64,000 bases of DNA from Ashinkailepas kermadecensis (Eukaryota > Arthropoda > Thecostraca > Neolepadidae). The DNA lies in contig JAOTOM010004553.1 in assembly GCA_034440615.1 (NCBI GenBank), positions 70,001 to 134,000 on the forward strand, in the 5' to 3' direction. The position numbers and the translations under genes were made by a program. Below, in pieces: positions 48,029 through 58,645 of the stretch. How positions within the stretch are numbered: position 1 is the stretch's first letter; each line of letters opens with the position of its first letter. A model generated the notes under the pieces. That model worked only from the letters and a program-made list of their open reading frames with translations, was not told where the DNA came from and searched no databases.

Positions 48029-48310
48029 AATTCTTTACGTTAATTATTTAGCTCTCAGTATTCTAGTAAGTTTAATTTTCGCAAGTTCTGTGGAGAAACT
48101 GTCTCAATTATGCTTCCCAATTCACGTAAAAATTCACACGTACAGTATTCAGTACACAGCGAGCATTTGACTATACGATCCTATGACAATCCTATCGGTG
48201 GTCAAAAGTGGAAGTATTGGGAGGGATTTTCGGGATTTTTCCGGGCTTACTGAATTGCTGAGGTAGCCGTGTCTCTTCCTCGTCCTGCAGAAAGGCGTGC
48301 TGTTGTCTTA

Positions 48311-48327
48311 TCCGGGTCACGGCACCA
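48311..48327 (-). other. Primer binding site complementary to tRNA-His
   Basis: Two bases inside the 5' LTR, the element strand reads TGGTGCCGTGACCCGGA. This is the complement of a tRNA 3' end TCCGGGTCACGGCACCA. The acceptor sequence TCACGGC plus CCA is that of animal tRNA-His (whose 5' end is GCCGTGA). First-strand synthesis would start here. Confidence 0.85.
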
Positions 48328-48329
48328 GA

Positions 48330-48722
48330 TGTGGTGTAGTTCTCGTTGGCTCGTGAAGTAGTCTAGGGTAGCTCGTTGTGGCGACAACTCCCGTTCAAAA
48401 TATTGCTGTACTTTGGCGTTATATTTGAGTCGAAGTTAAATGAAAGCCGAAAGGTGACAAGTGCCGACAGTATTTTAGCCGTCTCTGTCGGCACTACAAA
48501 GAAGTTTTACAACAGCGGCACACCCGTACGTCCAGATCGCACGGCGCGCTCTCGTCGACTCTCCGGCCGCGCGCCGCCGGCCGGCAGCGCGCGACGTCAG
48601 CGTTACGCGCAGAGGCAAACCCAGTCGGCTTCCTCTGCAGAGCCGGCGGCGACGGTCCCCGGCGGCCGACGCGGCTCCAAGGCCACATAACACACGTATA
48701 ACATGAACAATGTTATACAACA
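48330..48722 (-). repeat. 5' LTR of the retroelement
   Basis: 393 bp, near-identical to 38,746-39,151. In element orientation it starts TGTTGTATAACATTG and ends CTACACCACA. The GC-rich middle is very similar in both copies. No clear TATA box or polyadenylation signal was assigned. Confidence 0.93.
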
Positions 48723-48809
48723 TCCATGCCCCATACGAAATGGGATGAATGATGTTTTTAAATGCATTTTCTTCCAACAAACTTCTTTTCTGTTATTACA
48801 GCCTGCATG

Positions 48810-48848
48810 CGATGCGCCCCTAAACCACAATAACTAACTAACTAACTA
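48810..48848 (+). mobile_element. 39-bp, extremely truncated retroposon tail with 12-bp target duplication
   Basis: ACAGCCTGCATG at 48,798-48,809 is repeated at 48,849-48,860. Between them lies a tiny insert ending TAAACCACAATAACTAAC with (AACT)n, very similar to the tail of the SINE at 20,060-20,223 (TAAAACCAATAACCAACC). This is how a severely 5'-truncated SINE or LINE insertion would look. Confidence 0.65.
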
Positions 48849-49117
48849 ACAGCCTGCATGATTAGAGCTTCCCAGCTTCCATACCTTCTCAACGTCATTT
48901 ACAAAACGGTACAGCACAGCGAAAACGATGGGCGTGACGGCGTGGAATTTGAAGGCTTGGATTATGTATGTACTGACATTGTTACATTGTTGCATTGTCA
49001 TTTATGCATTGGTGTTCAATGCTTGTTCTTGCCGTGAATTTATTCGCTGAGGATATATTTTAGCTCGTGTGACAGTTGCCTTGCAGCCAGCACCAAATGT
49101 TATAAAAATAAACAAAT

Positions 49118-49756
49118 TTATGAAGAAAAATATGTGTAACCGTTAGATAGGTGTTGCATGATGGGCATGAAGGTCGAGGTGAAGCCGTGTAAATATATCG
49201 ATGGGTAGGAAAAGTATGGCCGATACGTAAACGTGATAGGACTTTTCTTCGTTTCGGTTTTTTTATATGATGTGGTCCAGGTATCGACGACAGGTTTGAT
49301 GATATGTAATTGTGCATGGTTCGTGCTTTGTGTCCAATTTGTAATCCAAAAATGTCGAATGCTCTGTTGTATTGATGGTTTAATACCTTTAAAATGTGGT
49401 GGAATTTCTGATATGTTTTGGAGAGGTAATGATGCTATTGCTAATTTGTCGGCTTCTTCGTTTCCTGGGATGCCGCAGTAACTGAGCACCCACAGGAAAC
49501 GGACCTTCACGCCCATCAGATGAAGTGTTCCTAATGTTTCATAAACATAAATATGGCAATGATGTGACAAAGAAAGTGACGAAAGAGATTGTAAAACAGG
49601 TTTGGAGTCCGAACAAATGACGACGCTGCGCATGGGGTGACAGAGAAAACGATTGCGAATATAATGGAGAGCAATGAGGATGGCATGCAATCCGGCGATG
49701 AAAATTGATGTTCCGTCTGATAGTCGATGTTGTTTTTTGTATGTTCCCGAAACCAT
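49118..49756 (-). pseudogene. RNase H domain of the I-like LINE
   Basis: The 212-codon frame contains the fold landmarks IFIAGLHAILIAL, VVICSDSKPVLQSL and GNEEADKLA. The catalytic glutamate normally in the AELYAI-type position is glycine, and the histidine of WVPSH is tyrosine, so it is inactive. RNase H would degrade the RNA of the RNA-DNA hybrid during reverse transcription. Confidence 0.82.
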
Positions 49757-50280
49757 GGCATTTCCTGTGTAAAGTTAGCGTCTTTAGAACCGTCAGTAAA
49801 AACAAAAGGAACATGATAATAACGAGACCGAAATTTGTGAAATTTTTGTTTCTCATATTCTGGACAAAGCTGTGATTTTGGTGGAGAAAGTTGGTGGAGA
49901 AAGAGAAGTAATGGGTGGAATAGTGAAATGAAGTTGTCCAGAAAATGTTTTGACTTGAGAAGCTATAGTGAGACCAATTCTTTTCGGCTTTTCTTTTCAA
50001 AGTTTTTCGGCTGGACCTAAATAATCATGATGTAAATTTGGGAGAATTTGTAATGACGCGTGTGTGGGGTGGTTTGCATGAAATTAAATTTTGGAGGCGT
50101 ACCTAAGTGTTTGTTGCATTCTACGGAGAGCTAGTGGAGGAATTCTTGATTCGGCTTGTAAAGAAATGATGGATGAGGTAAAGTCATTGCACCGAGTGCG
50201 ATACGGATAAATATATTTTGAAAGGTGTCTAAAATTTGCAAGGAGGATGTGCTGGCACCGGTATATACTACTGATCCATA

Positions 50281-51274
50281 TTATATTACGGGTAGAACTA
50301 AATATTTGTAGAGTAGTAGAAGTGTATGACGGTCGGCTCCAAGTGATGAAGAAGTGATGCATCGAAATAAATTGAGTCGGTGAAAACATTTGTTCTCGAT
50401 GTGTTTGATGGGCTTATGCATTGAAAGCCTACGGTCAAAAATAATACCAAGAAATTTAAGCGAATTTACAAAAGGTATACCATTGTTTCCGAGGTGAAGC
50501 GGTGTTTCTGAATGTGGGCGGGGAAGTGATTTGCTAAATATCATCGTTGCAGATTTTGTATCGGAAAAATGAAACTATTATTCAGGGACCATTGATATAT
50601 TTTGTCTAGTGCGTTTTGCAGGTGAAATAAACAATGCTCGTAATTTTTCCTGAACACCAAATTGCGCTGTCATCGGCAAACAAAGAGTATGATACATTAA
50701 TAGGTATGTCAGTGAAACGGTCGTTAATGATGAGGTTAAATAAAACTGGTGAAATACAGCTGCCCTGTGGTAGTCCATTCTGAAGTAAATGTGGATCGGA
50801 GATGGCTGACCGGCACCTGATGTGGAATCGAAGAGAACCAGATAAAAAAAAACCTGTTAAATAATGAGCCAAATGTCCATTTATGCCGAGTTGTTGAAGT
50901 TTGAAAAGTAGTGCGGGCTTGAAAACCATATCGTAAGCTTTGCTTATGCCTAAAAATACTGCGACTGTGTGTTCATATTTCTTGTAGCCTATGCGGATGT
51001 CTGTTTCTAACCGAATAAGGTGATCCATTGTGCTGCGTCCTCGCCGAAAACCATATCGAAATGGAGATAGAAGATAATTCGTTCCCAGGTGCCAGATCAG
51101 TCTTTTTATAATCATGCGTTCCAAAAGTTTTCCTAGACAACTGGTGAGAGCAATGGGTCGAAAATTGTTGGGGTCGCTGTGATCTTTGCCGGGTTCTGGT
51201 ATCGGAATGATGAGTGCTTCTTTCCATGATTCGGAAAAAATATGACCTGACCATAATGAGTTAAATGTTCGCAA
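50281..51274 (-). pseudogene. Reverse transcriptase domain of the I-like LINE
   Basis: Two frames (51,274-50,606 and 50,544-50,281) contain NFRPIALTSCLGKLLERM, GFRRGRSTMDHL, LPQGSCISPVLFNL and SLFADDSAIW. The motif A aspartate is glycine (FLGISKAYD), so this copy lacks a catalytic residue although FADD is intact. The thumb continues in other frames to about 50,090. Confidence 0.87.
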
Positions 51275-51590
51275 GATGCAATGTTTCGTGTGGTCGGGTA
51301 AATGTCTGAAAAAAAATAATGTAGATTGTCAAGCCCTACAGAAGTATTGCCAGCGGAGGAAATTGCCGTCTCTAGTTCTAAAATTTGAAAAAGAGCATTG
51401 TATGTTTCAGTGTTGTCAGAATCGAATTGCCAGATTTGGCTTAAGGGTGTTTGAAAGGTGAGTTGTAAATATGTTGACCATGAACGTAAATATGTCTAGC
51501 ATCGTGAATGATTCGGCGGGTTCGGGCTCGTTCGTGGTTCCGGTTGATTAAATTTTGTTGGTCAGGATGACGTAAATATTTTCTAAAGGC

Positions 51591-53523
51591 CAGGCAAACA
51601 TGCCTGAACACACACACCCCAGTTGCTGGCTATCGCGCATCTCTATCAGCTCCTATAAAGTATCACCCATATCCCTCGAACAGCTAACCAAAATTGTCAT
51701 GGACATGAAGAGCACAAGTGCTTGCGGACCCGACGGGATCTGTATTAAGGTTATCAAATGTATGTTCTTTTTTATCGGAGAAGTGCTGCTCGACATTATA
51801 CACACATGCCTGACTACAGCTGATATCCCCCCCCCCACACTTGGAAACAGTCAATAGTAACTTCCATGCACAAATCAGGAGATCCTTCGGATCCCTCTAA
51901 TTTTAGGCCCATCTCATTGGTTCCGGTTATCGCCAAAATCACAGAGAGGGTAGTGCAGAAACAACTATATCACTATCTGAACTCAAACCACCTAATGGCC
52001 CAAACTCAGCACGGCTTCAGACCACGCCACTATACGGAAACCGCTCTAATCTCAGTCACGGACAAAACACTAGCAGCAATGGACCGTTCGGAAGTAGCTC
52101 TCCTTTGCATTCTGGACCTCAGTAAATACTTCGACGTAATAGATCACACCAAACTGCTCACTAAGCTAGAACTCCATAGAGTAGATACTGACTGGTTTAG
52201 GGCTTATCTGGGAGGTCACACGCAGGCTGTTAGCATATCAGATCAACGCGGAAACAGGCATCTCTCCTCCTTTCTCCCAAACACCATAGGTGTTTTTCAA
52301 GGCTCATCACTAGGTCCACTCCTCTATTGCATCTTTTAGAACGACCTCAGTTTGCACGTTCTGGTAGCACACGTCACTCAGTTCACAGACGACACCCAGG
52401 TCCTCATCTCCGCCCTCCGGTCGCAAATCTGACCTCCCAAATCTGATAAATCAGATGGAGACATGTCTGAACCAACTTTACGACTACTTCCTGGATAACG
52501 GTTTTGAAGGTAAGCCCGACCAAAACTCAGCTTCTCACGTTCGGATTGCGTCAAAATCTTTGCAATATTGCCGCGATACCGGTGTGCTTTAGGGACGCCA
52601 TGATAGATGAGAATCATTCGTGTAGGAACCTTGGGGTGATATTTGATCGCCAGATGTCGTGGGATTCCCATGTAGCTGTTGTGTTCCGCAAGTGCACTGG
52701 ACTCCTTCTGGCCCTGAGCCATCTGCGTCACCATCTGCCAACCAGTACCCTCTTCACTATAGTCAATAGCCTAGTTATATCCAATATCCGCTACTGCATA
52801 TCTGTTTCGGGAACGGGTCGGCAGCAAACATCCACAGACTAGACAAGATCATTAACTTCGCCACTAGAGTCGTGTCAGGTCTACGGAAATTTGACAATAT
52901 TTCTGATGCCGGTAACGAGTTGGGTCTCCTCACCCCAGGTGATCTGCATCTATTTCACAGCATTACTGTGCTCCACAAGATCATTCTGACCGGTGAGCCA
53001 ACGCACATTGCTGGTCAAATCACTGCAAACTCTACCCTGCGAAACCGTCATACGCGTGCAGACGACCACCTGCACCTGCCAGCCATACACAGAGAGGCGG
53101 GCCGCAAGAGATTGATCTACTCGTCTGTCTTCTACTATAACAAACTCCCTACTGAAACAAAAACATCGAGGCTGTCTAACTTCAAGAAACATGCACTAGC
53201 TTATCTCCACGAGCAACACTAGTCACACACAAAACTTACAAAATGGATTTGTGTACACTATGAACTCACCTTTAGGCCCTCGCTTTCCTGTCACTTCTAT
53301 AAACTACTCGTTTATAGCTCGTGTTGCAAGCATGGTGTGTGTAGTGCAGATAGTGATATGGGTATTGTATTATGTTGGTGTATGAATGTTTTTTGCGCAT
53401 CTGCTCCCGCTATTGACCACAAATTTATCCTTTCTTTGTAAATATCTGTGAGTTATACCCAGACTGTCCATAACAACCACTATACGTGGAGGGCATGTAT
53501 CGGGAAATAAATAAATAAATAAA
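51591..53523 (+). mobile_element. CR1/L2-like non-LTR retrotransposon nested in the I-like LINE
   Basis: A plus-strand, 5'-truncated LINE ending in an (ATAA)n tail. It is flanked by TAAAGGC at 51,584-51,590 and 53,524-53,530, a 7-bp target duplication. Removing the insert and one repeat restores the frame of the host LINE (RKRA then FRKYL), which confirms the boundaries. RT landmarks in order are SACGPDGICIKVI, NFRPISLVPVIAKITERV, QHGFRPRHYTETAL, LDLSKYFDVIDHTKLL, GVFQGSSLGPLLY, then FTDDTQ (about 52,381-52,398), LGVIFDRQMSWDSHV and a C-terminal KLPTETKTSRLSNFKK. The type is CR1/L2 rather than I, since there is no RNase H. Confidence 0.9.
51600..53222 (+). pseudogene. Reverse transcriptase ORF of the nested CR1/L2-like LINE
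   Basis: Coding is spread over several frames: 51,600-51,857, 51,866-52,339, 52,504-52,842 and 52,872-53,222. A stop at 52,337-52,339 follows LLYCIF where the family reads on into FINDL. The endonuclease part is absent because of 5' truncation. Both RT catalytic regions (LDLSKYFD, FTDD) are still recognisable. The copy is non-functional but less decayed than its host LINE. Confidence 0.88.
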
Positions 53524-53809
53524 TAAAGGCTCTTTTTCTCGCGGCTATTGCCTGGGATACTTCTATGGACCACCAAGGGACTGGGGTTCGTTTTGTGATA
53601 GGGTTTGTAAGTGGAATTGTCGTAGACGCTGCTTGTAAAAGTGTGTGGGTAACTAAATGAATGTTTTGTACAGGAGAAATGTCTGGGTTGTATTGTAAAG
53701 ATGAATGTTCCTCAAATTTGGTCCAGTTGACCTTCGAAAGTTTCCAGCGAGGGATAAAACTTGGTGTGGTATCGGCAGCTGTTGAAATGGTGGGTGAATA
53801 TCTGCCTCA

Positions 53810-54440
53810 GACATGAAGCGGAGCTCCGGCGCGAAGACGGTGTCCTTGGTGGTGTTACGGTTGCAACGTAGAGTGACGGTGACGGATTTCCCACAAAATG
53901 TGGTGGTGCGGAGGAGGGCTTTGGTCTGGGCTCAGGATTGGGTTTTGATAACTATGGTTCCGTTGGCAGGGGCTTCAATGTTCGGATTGACTAGGGAGCA
54001 GATGGTGAGGAGTTGTTTAGTCGGCCAGAAAACGTTGACACGGCGAAAGGAAGCGGATTCCTCGACAGGCTTAACGACTACGTACGAGCCAGCAATATCG
54101 AGGTAAGGTTCGATGGATTGGATTGGTTCAGGTTGGGAGGGCGTGCTCTGATTCGAGCGTGGGCCAGCGGCGTGGAGAGTGATGGTCTGGTCCGTATTGC
54201 GAGGCGAGGTCGTGGTGGTCTTGGGACGAGCAGGGGTCGGTGAGGCACAGAGGGCTTCCATGGCGTCATCCAAAGGAATAGTCCGGCGCGGGTCATCAAC
54301 GGTTGTATCAAGTGAGGGAGCATCATGGGCCGAGTCCGGGGTCGCGCGATGGTCTTCAGGTGTAGTCAATGGCGGAAACACGGGCTCAAAGTCTGTTGGC
54401 GAGCATGGGTCGGTATCCTTCTTGCGTTTTTCTCCATCGC
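53810..54440 (-). pseudogene. ORF1 (gag-like) remnant of the I-like LINE
   Basis: The minus frame from about 54,440 begins DGEKRKKDTDPCSP and runs through Thr/Pro-rich sequence to GTIVIKTQS (about 53,935). It continues in a shifted frame with QTKALLRTTTFCGKSVTV and VFAPELRFMSEADI. These match the nucleic-acid-binding ORF1 of I-like elements, which has two short recognition-motif-like parts. The zinc-knuckle end is missing, removed by the same deletion that took the endonuclease. Confidence 0.6.
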
Positions 54441-54535
54441 GTGGAAAAAGCCCTACCTAATGTGGTTGAAATATAGACGAAGGACACTAAAAAAAGGGAA
54501 CGGAAAATACGACGAACATGAAAATCACGTGAGGT

Positions 54536-54594
54536 GACGGGTGTCACCCCACTGGAAACGAAACGCGAAAAGAGCGACGGGTGTCACCCCACGA
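54536..54594. repeat. Two-copy GACGGGTGTCACCCCAC repeat
   Basis: The 17-bp phrase occurs at about 54,537 and 54,577, just upstream of LINE ORF1. It itself contains the small palindrome GGGTGTCACCC. It may be part of the LINE 5' untranslated region. Confidence 0.6.
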
Positions 54595-54674
54595 AAATGA
54601 AAAATAAAGAGCTGCAAAACCAGCAGCCAGTCAAACCAATCGGCAGGGCAGAGTGCGCAGTGAGCTTTGGCAGA

Positions 54675-54709
54675 GTGATATCCCGCTCAAATAGTGAGCG
54701 GGATATCAC
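54675..54709. other. Perfect 15-bp inverted repeat with 5-nt loop
   Basis: GTGATATCCCGCTCA (54,675-54,689) and TGAGCGGGATATCAC (54,695-54,709) are perfect reverse complements. It lies upstream of the I-like LINE ORF1 remnant. Unexplained. Confidence 0.85.
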
Positions 54710-54719
54710 CCTCCATGTG

Positions 54720-56270
54720 TTGTCAGCCCATTCAGTGAGACATTTTATCACTTCACTTTGTATGCAGCCTAGCGTGATGTGAATCATGTTTGATGTAGAC
54801 GTTCGAGTGGGTGGGTTTCCTATGCATCGAAATTGCGAGTTTCTGTCCGTGTCTAGGGACTAGTACGTCAAGAAACGCCAAAGTGCTAATTTTTCCACTT
54901 CCACCGTGATTGAGTCTTCACAATCTACACGTCTCGGGGACGCTCAGAGAATTGTCTCTACAGTGGCACAGTCAGGATTTTCGTCAAGAGGTGGGGGTCC
55001 GACGGAAAAATGATACGAGACAGAGGGAGCTTTTGGTGTGAGAAGCAAGCCGAAAGTTTTTGGTGTTGCATGGTGAAAATTTCAGAATGTGCTTGATCCA
55101 GTATATTCCTAGTTCCTAAGGCCCCCCCCCCTGCTGCGCCTCTGAGCCTCCATCCAGACGCGGGCAGAGTCAGATTTTAACCTGGCCGCTCCTGGGAGGG
55201 AGTTGGTGGTGCTCGTGAAAGGGAGAGGTACCGTGGCCGCGCGGTAGTCTTGCATGAAAAGCCTACCGGGAGTTAAGCAACGTTAACTTCAGACTGTCTC
55301 TCTAGCAGTGAATTATGCGGCGAAATCATAGCTGCACCTACGTGTGAATGTGCTCTGACTTGTCGGGACCCTCGCACGGGTCTCGACTCTGGGCAGAAGC
55401 ACCGCCCTTGGCCGGCGCCGGTCCGTCGATGACGTGGTAGGCTGACGGTTCACACAGTTGCACCAGCCCGGCTCCAAGGTCACCCGGCATGCTTTGGGCT
55501 TGGTGAGCTCGGTCGCCATTGGCTGGCCGGTACCTGTCGTGGACAATTCCACCATGCAACATGGCACTGCACTTCCACCGTGTGACATGTAACCGACATT
55601 GCTGCCCGAGTGTCGTCGACCAAGCCCCTCCCTCCGAGGTGTGGGTGTTGCAATAGGTGGTGCCTGCGGAACTGACGTGCTACGTACGTGTGATATAGTC
55701 CAGTCCCTGCCGCCGAGCAGAGCGCGCGTCTGCACACGGCAGACGGGGTTGGGAAGAGGGCTTGAGCGGCCGCGTGGCTGGACGGCTAACCGTCACCGTG
55801 CCGAGAGGCATTTTGTGGCAGGAGTTTGGAGTCACGCGTGAAAGTGTCTGGGTGACGACTATTGGAACTGTTGTTGTATAACAAGCCTTCGCCATTTTGC
55901 TTGCCCGTAAGTACCACTAATAGCAGGCTAAACAAATCGGCAGTGCTATATTCGGACAAGTCGTGGTCGAGCGAGGTCTGCACTAGACATCACGAGCCAG
56001 GATAACAGTACTCTCCTACAGGAAGGCAAGGAACTCACCACACCAAGTATGCATTACGTTTGCTCTTTTATGTACTCGTATGTGCTTTTATGTTACTATA
56101 ATGCTTACTATATTATATGATCTCACCGTAGGGAAGTTGGCTCTGCTATACCGTGGTGCATTTTTAGCACATATTACCGGCGTCTTGCAGCTCAGTGATA
56201 AGGTGTGGCGCAGCAACTCCAAAAGGTGCAAGGAAGCTCGTGCCCCGTGCCGTGCCGTGTTGCGTGCCGT
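54720..56270. other. No gene seen; faint 5S-like phrase
   Basis: Mostly unique. At 55,265-55,300 the phrase GGGAGTTAAGCAACGTTA resembles the conserved middle of invertebrate 5S rRNA, but the flanks do not. CpG-rich between 55,370 and 55,830. A C run of 11 lies near 55,123. Confidence 0.35.
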
Positions 56271-56287
56271 TTTGCATCGTGCCCCGT

Positions 56288-58188
56288 CAGAGGTGCAAAA
56301 ATGTGCCAGTGGGATACCCTCTCTTGATTCCAAAGGCCAGTTTTTCTACACATCACATGCTGCCCTACCTTGTGCATTTGCCTCTTTATGCTTACATTCC
56401 AGCGCACAGTACCGCCACTGAAGATGCAGATCATAACCTAATTACTCTTGGGAGTGCAAACACTGATTTTCCTCAGTCCTTGATTTATTGGTGACAAAAA
56501 ATATTACATAGACGCACATTAGCAAGCTTAGCAATGGTGCAAAGGTGCAACATGACAACAAAGGTTCAAAATTGGATTGACACACTGGGTATGCTAGAAC
56601 TGCAATATGTCAACCAAGAATGTCAAATCAGTGTGCCTACAGAACATACCAATTTGTATCAAAACACACTTCAGTTGCTAAAAGTGAATGTAGATAAAAT
56701 GTCAAAGATGCCAGAACAAGCTGAGGTTGCTAAAACCATAACATGAAAATATAGCTTCAAAAATTGCATTGCAACACCATGGGTAAATGGATGAAACAAA
56801 AGCAGAATGGTCCCGGATCTTTTCCATCTAGAGGATTGTCTTCTCAAAACATAAAATATCCTCCACTTTCTAGTTTGAAGGTTGAATGGTGCCACATTCA
56901 CAGTGTTGATTTACTATTTGGCATAGGGTTCGCAACTCACCTGGAAGTCACAGTGTGTTTCACACACTATAAATAGGAAAGACACAATCCTCCCAGAGTA
57001 AATTTTCACTCACAGATTTAATAAATACATAAAGTTTAAATAAATACACTCACAAATTCACACGCAATCACAAATAAAAGCTCACAAATTTTCCTCCGAA
57101 TCCATAATTCAAAGACATACATTAAATACCAAATGTTGATGTCCAAGATATCACAAGGGAAGATAAAAGCAAAAAGGTTAGGTTAGGTTTCTAAGTGAAA
57201 ATTTTAAAAGAAAAAATGGCTTGAAAATGTTCTTTTTTAACTTATTCTCAAATTGAATATGCTAGATTAGGTTAGGTTATGCCGCATTTTTAAAACAATA
57301 CTTGTATGCCAAATTACCCAACTCCAAGCCTATTTCGGGTGTTATTTTGCCTGCCAACTGAAAAGTATGAAATTGCAGAAGGAAAGAGTGGCCACTTCAT
57401 GTTAACCACATTCATAAACACATACTATTTCTTTTTAGATTGCTGTGCAGGCGGTTCAGGTTCTAAGAGCAGTCATATTTTTGGAATCTGGGAAATTTCC
57501 ATCCTTCCAAAAATGAATCTTGGACATTAACCATGCAACACAGATGACCCACAATGGCCTGTTGTGATGGATATTTATTGGAAGAATTGCACGATTGACA
57601 TGAGTTAAATTGTGCAAGAAAACAATGGTTCGATTTATATCTTGGAATCATGGACTTGGGAAGAATGTTTTAGATAATCGGATAACAATTTGGAGATCAT
57701 AATTTACTTCGTGTTTGTGATATTCGAGACTGCATTTTGAATATTTCCATTGGTTTGACATTTTTATGAGATAGCAATAAGCTTGAACTCTGCCAAACAA
57801 CACATGCATGGCTTAACAATCGCAAGAGAAGGAGGCTATGATCTTCATCTTCATCTTCGGAGGAAAAGGCCCCTAAGACGAAAAGGGGCCACTTCAGCAT
57901 GCTGGAGTGCACCCCCTCCCCGTTCAACAATTTTCTGCCGAATGCGTCGTTCCGGGGACTTTCGCAGTGGTGGCCCTCCGATGAAATGGTGCTACTCCAG
58001 ACAAGTGCCTCCACCCGCTGAAAATTTCTGCATCCACCCATGCTGCAATTTTTCCAAGTTAATACATGCAACTTCGGTAGACATCTTCATTTACATTTTT
58101 CGACAAGATTGTGCTACCAAGGCGTTGCGTTATCAGGTCCATCTGATACCCTCCATGGAGGGTAGGAGGGTACGTTTTTGCACCTCTG
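56288..58188. mobile_element. Non-autonomous hAT-type DNA transposon with 8-bp target duplication
   Basis: A 1,901-bp element with terminal inverted repeats CAGAGGTGCAAAAATGTGCC (left) and CAGAGGTGCAAAAACGTACC (right, read inward), 18 of 20 identical. It is flanked by a perfect 8-bp duplication TGCCCCGT at 56,280-56,287 and 58,189-58,196. The CAG start and 8-bp duplication are the hAT signature. The interior is AT-rich with short, motif-free frames and no transposase. An 18-bp perfect palindrome (TACCCTCCATGGAGGGTA, 58,147-58,164) lies next to the right end. The insertion site is a CCGTGCCGTG-rich repeat, which slightly weakens the duplication evidence. Confidence 0.85.
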
Positions 58189-58300
58189 TGCCCCGTGCCG
58201 TATAGTGTGTCGTGCCGCATGCCGTGGTGTGTGCGGTACCCACGAAGAGAGTTAGTGAGTTAATTAGTTATTAGGGCTTTAGGGCGCATCGACTACACCC

Positions 58301-58303
<3 letters not shown>

Positions 58304-58381
<78 letters not shown>

Positions 58382-58528
58382 GATAGAGATAGAGATAGAG
58401 ATAGAGATAGAGATAGAGATAGAGATAGAGATAGAGATAGAGATAGAGATAGAGATAGAGATAGAGATAGAGATAGAGATAGAGATAGAGATAGAGATAG
58501 AGATAGAGATAGAGATAGAGATAGAGAT

Positions 58529-58614
<86 letters not shown>

Positions 58615-58645
58615 AGAGAAAGAGAAAGAGAGAGAGAGAGAGAGT
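58304..58645. repeat. (GA)n-(GAGATA)n-(GA)n microsatellite
   Basis: About 60 bp of GA, then about 170 bp of AGAGAT hexamers, then GA again. Gives Leu-Ser and Ile-Ser reading frames on the minus strand. Confidence 0.97.

Larger units (their letters stand above)
38746..48722 (-). mobile_element. Env-bearing Ty3/gypsy-type LTR retroelement, nearly intact
   Basis: A 9,977-bp element on the minus strand with two LTRs, a tRNA-His primer site, gag, pol, env and a fourth ORF carrying a chromodomain. Pol order is protease, RT, RNase H, integrase, and RT motifs are Ty3/gypsy-like. The env is of the gypsy/errantivirus type related to baculovirus F proteins. The two LTRs differ by only two substitutions, one 15-nt and one 2-nt indel, so the insertion is young. 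Gag and env each carry one frame break. The expected 4-6-bp target duplication is absent (GCATT before 38,746, TCCAT after 48,722), suggesting rearrangement or an assembly join on the left. It is best described as an endogenous retrovirus-like element; infectivity is not implied. Confidence 0.93.
49060..54470 (-). mobile_element. I-like non-LTR retrotransposon, decayed and split by a nested LINE
   Basis: Minus-strand order is ORF1 (54,440-53,810), the endonuclease end and linker (53,760-53,531, resuming 51,590-51,480), RT (51,274-50,281), RNase H (49,756-49,118), then an AT-rich 3' end near 49,060. RT followed by RNase H identifies the I group. The linker has PRWKLSKVNWTKF and VPWWSIEVSQAI, then AFRKYLRHPDQQNL on the other side of the nested element. 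Most of the endonuclease is missing at about 53,800, an internal deletion. Many frameshifts and stops are present. Confidence 0.85.

Noticed and set aside
57177..57283. Telomere or interstitial telomere array
   Set aside because: Only two or three TTAGG units at each spot; too short for a telomeric tract.
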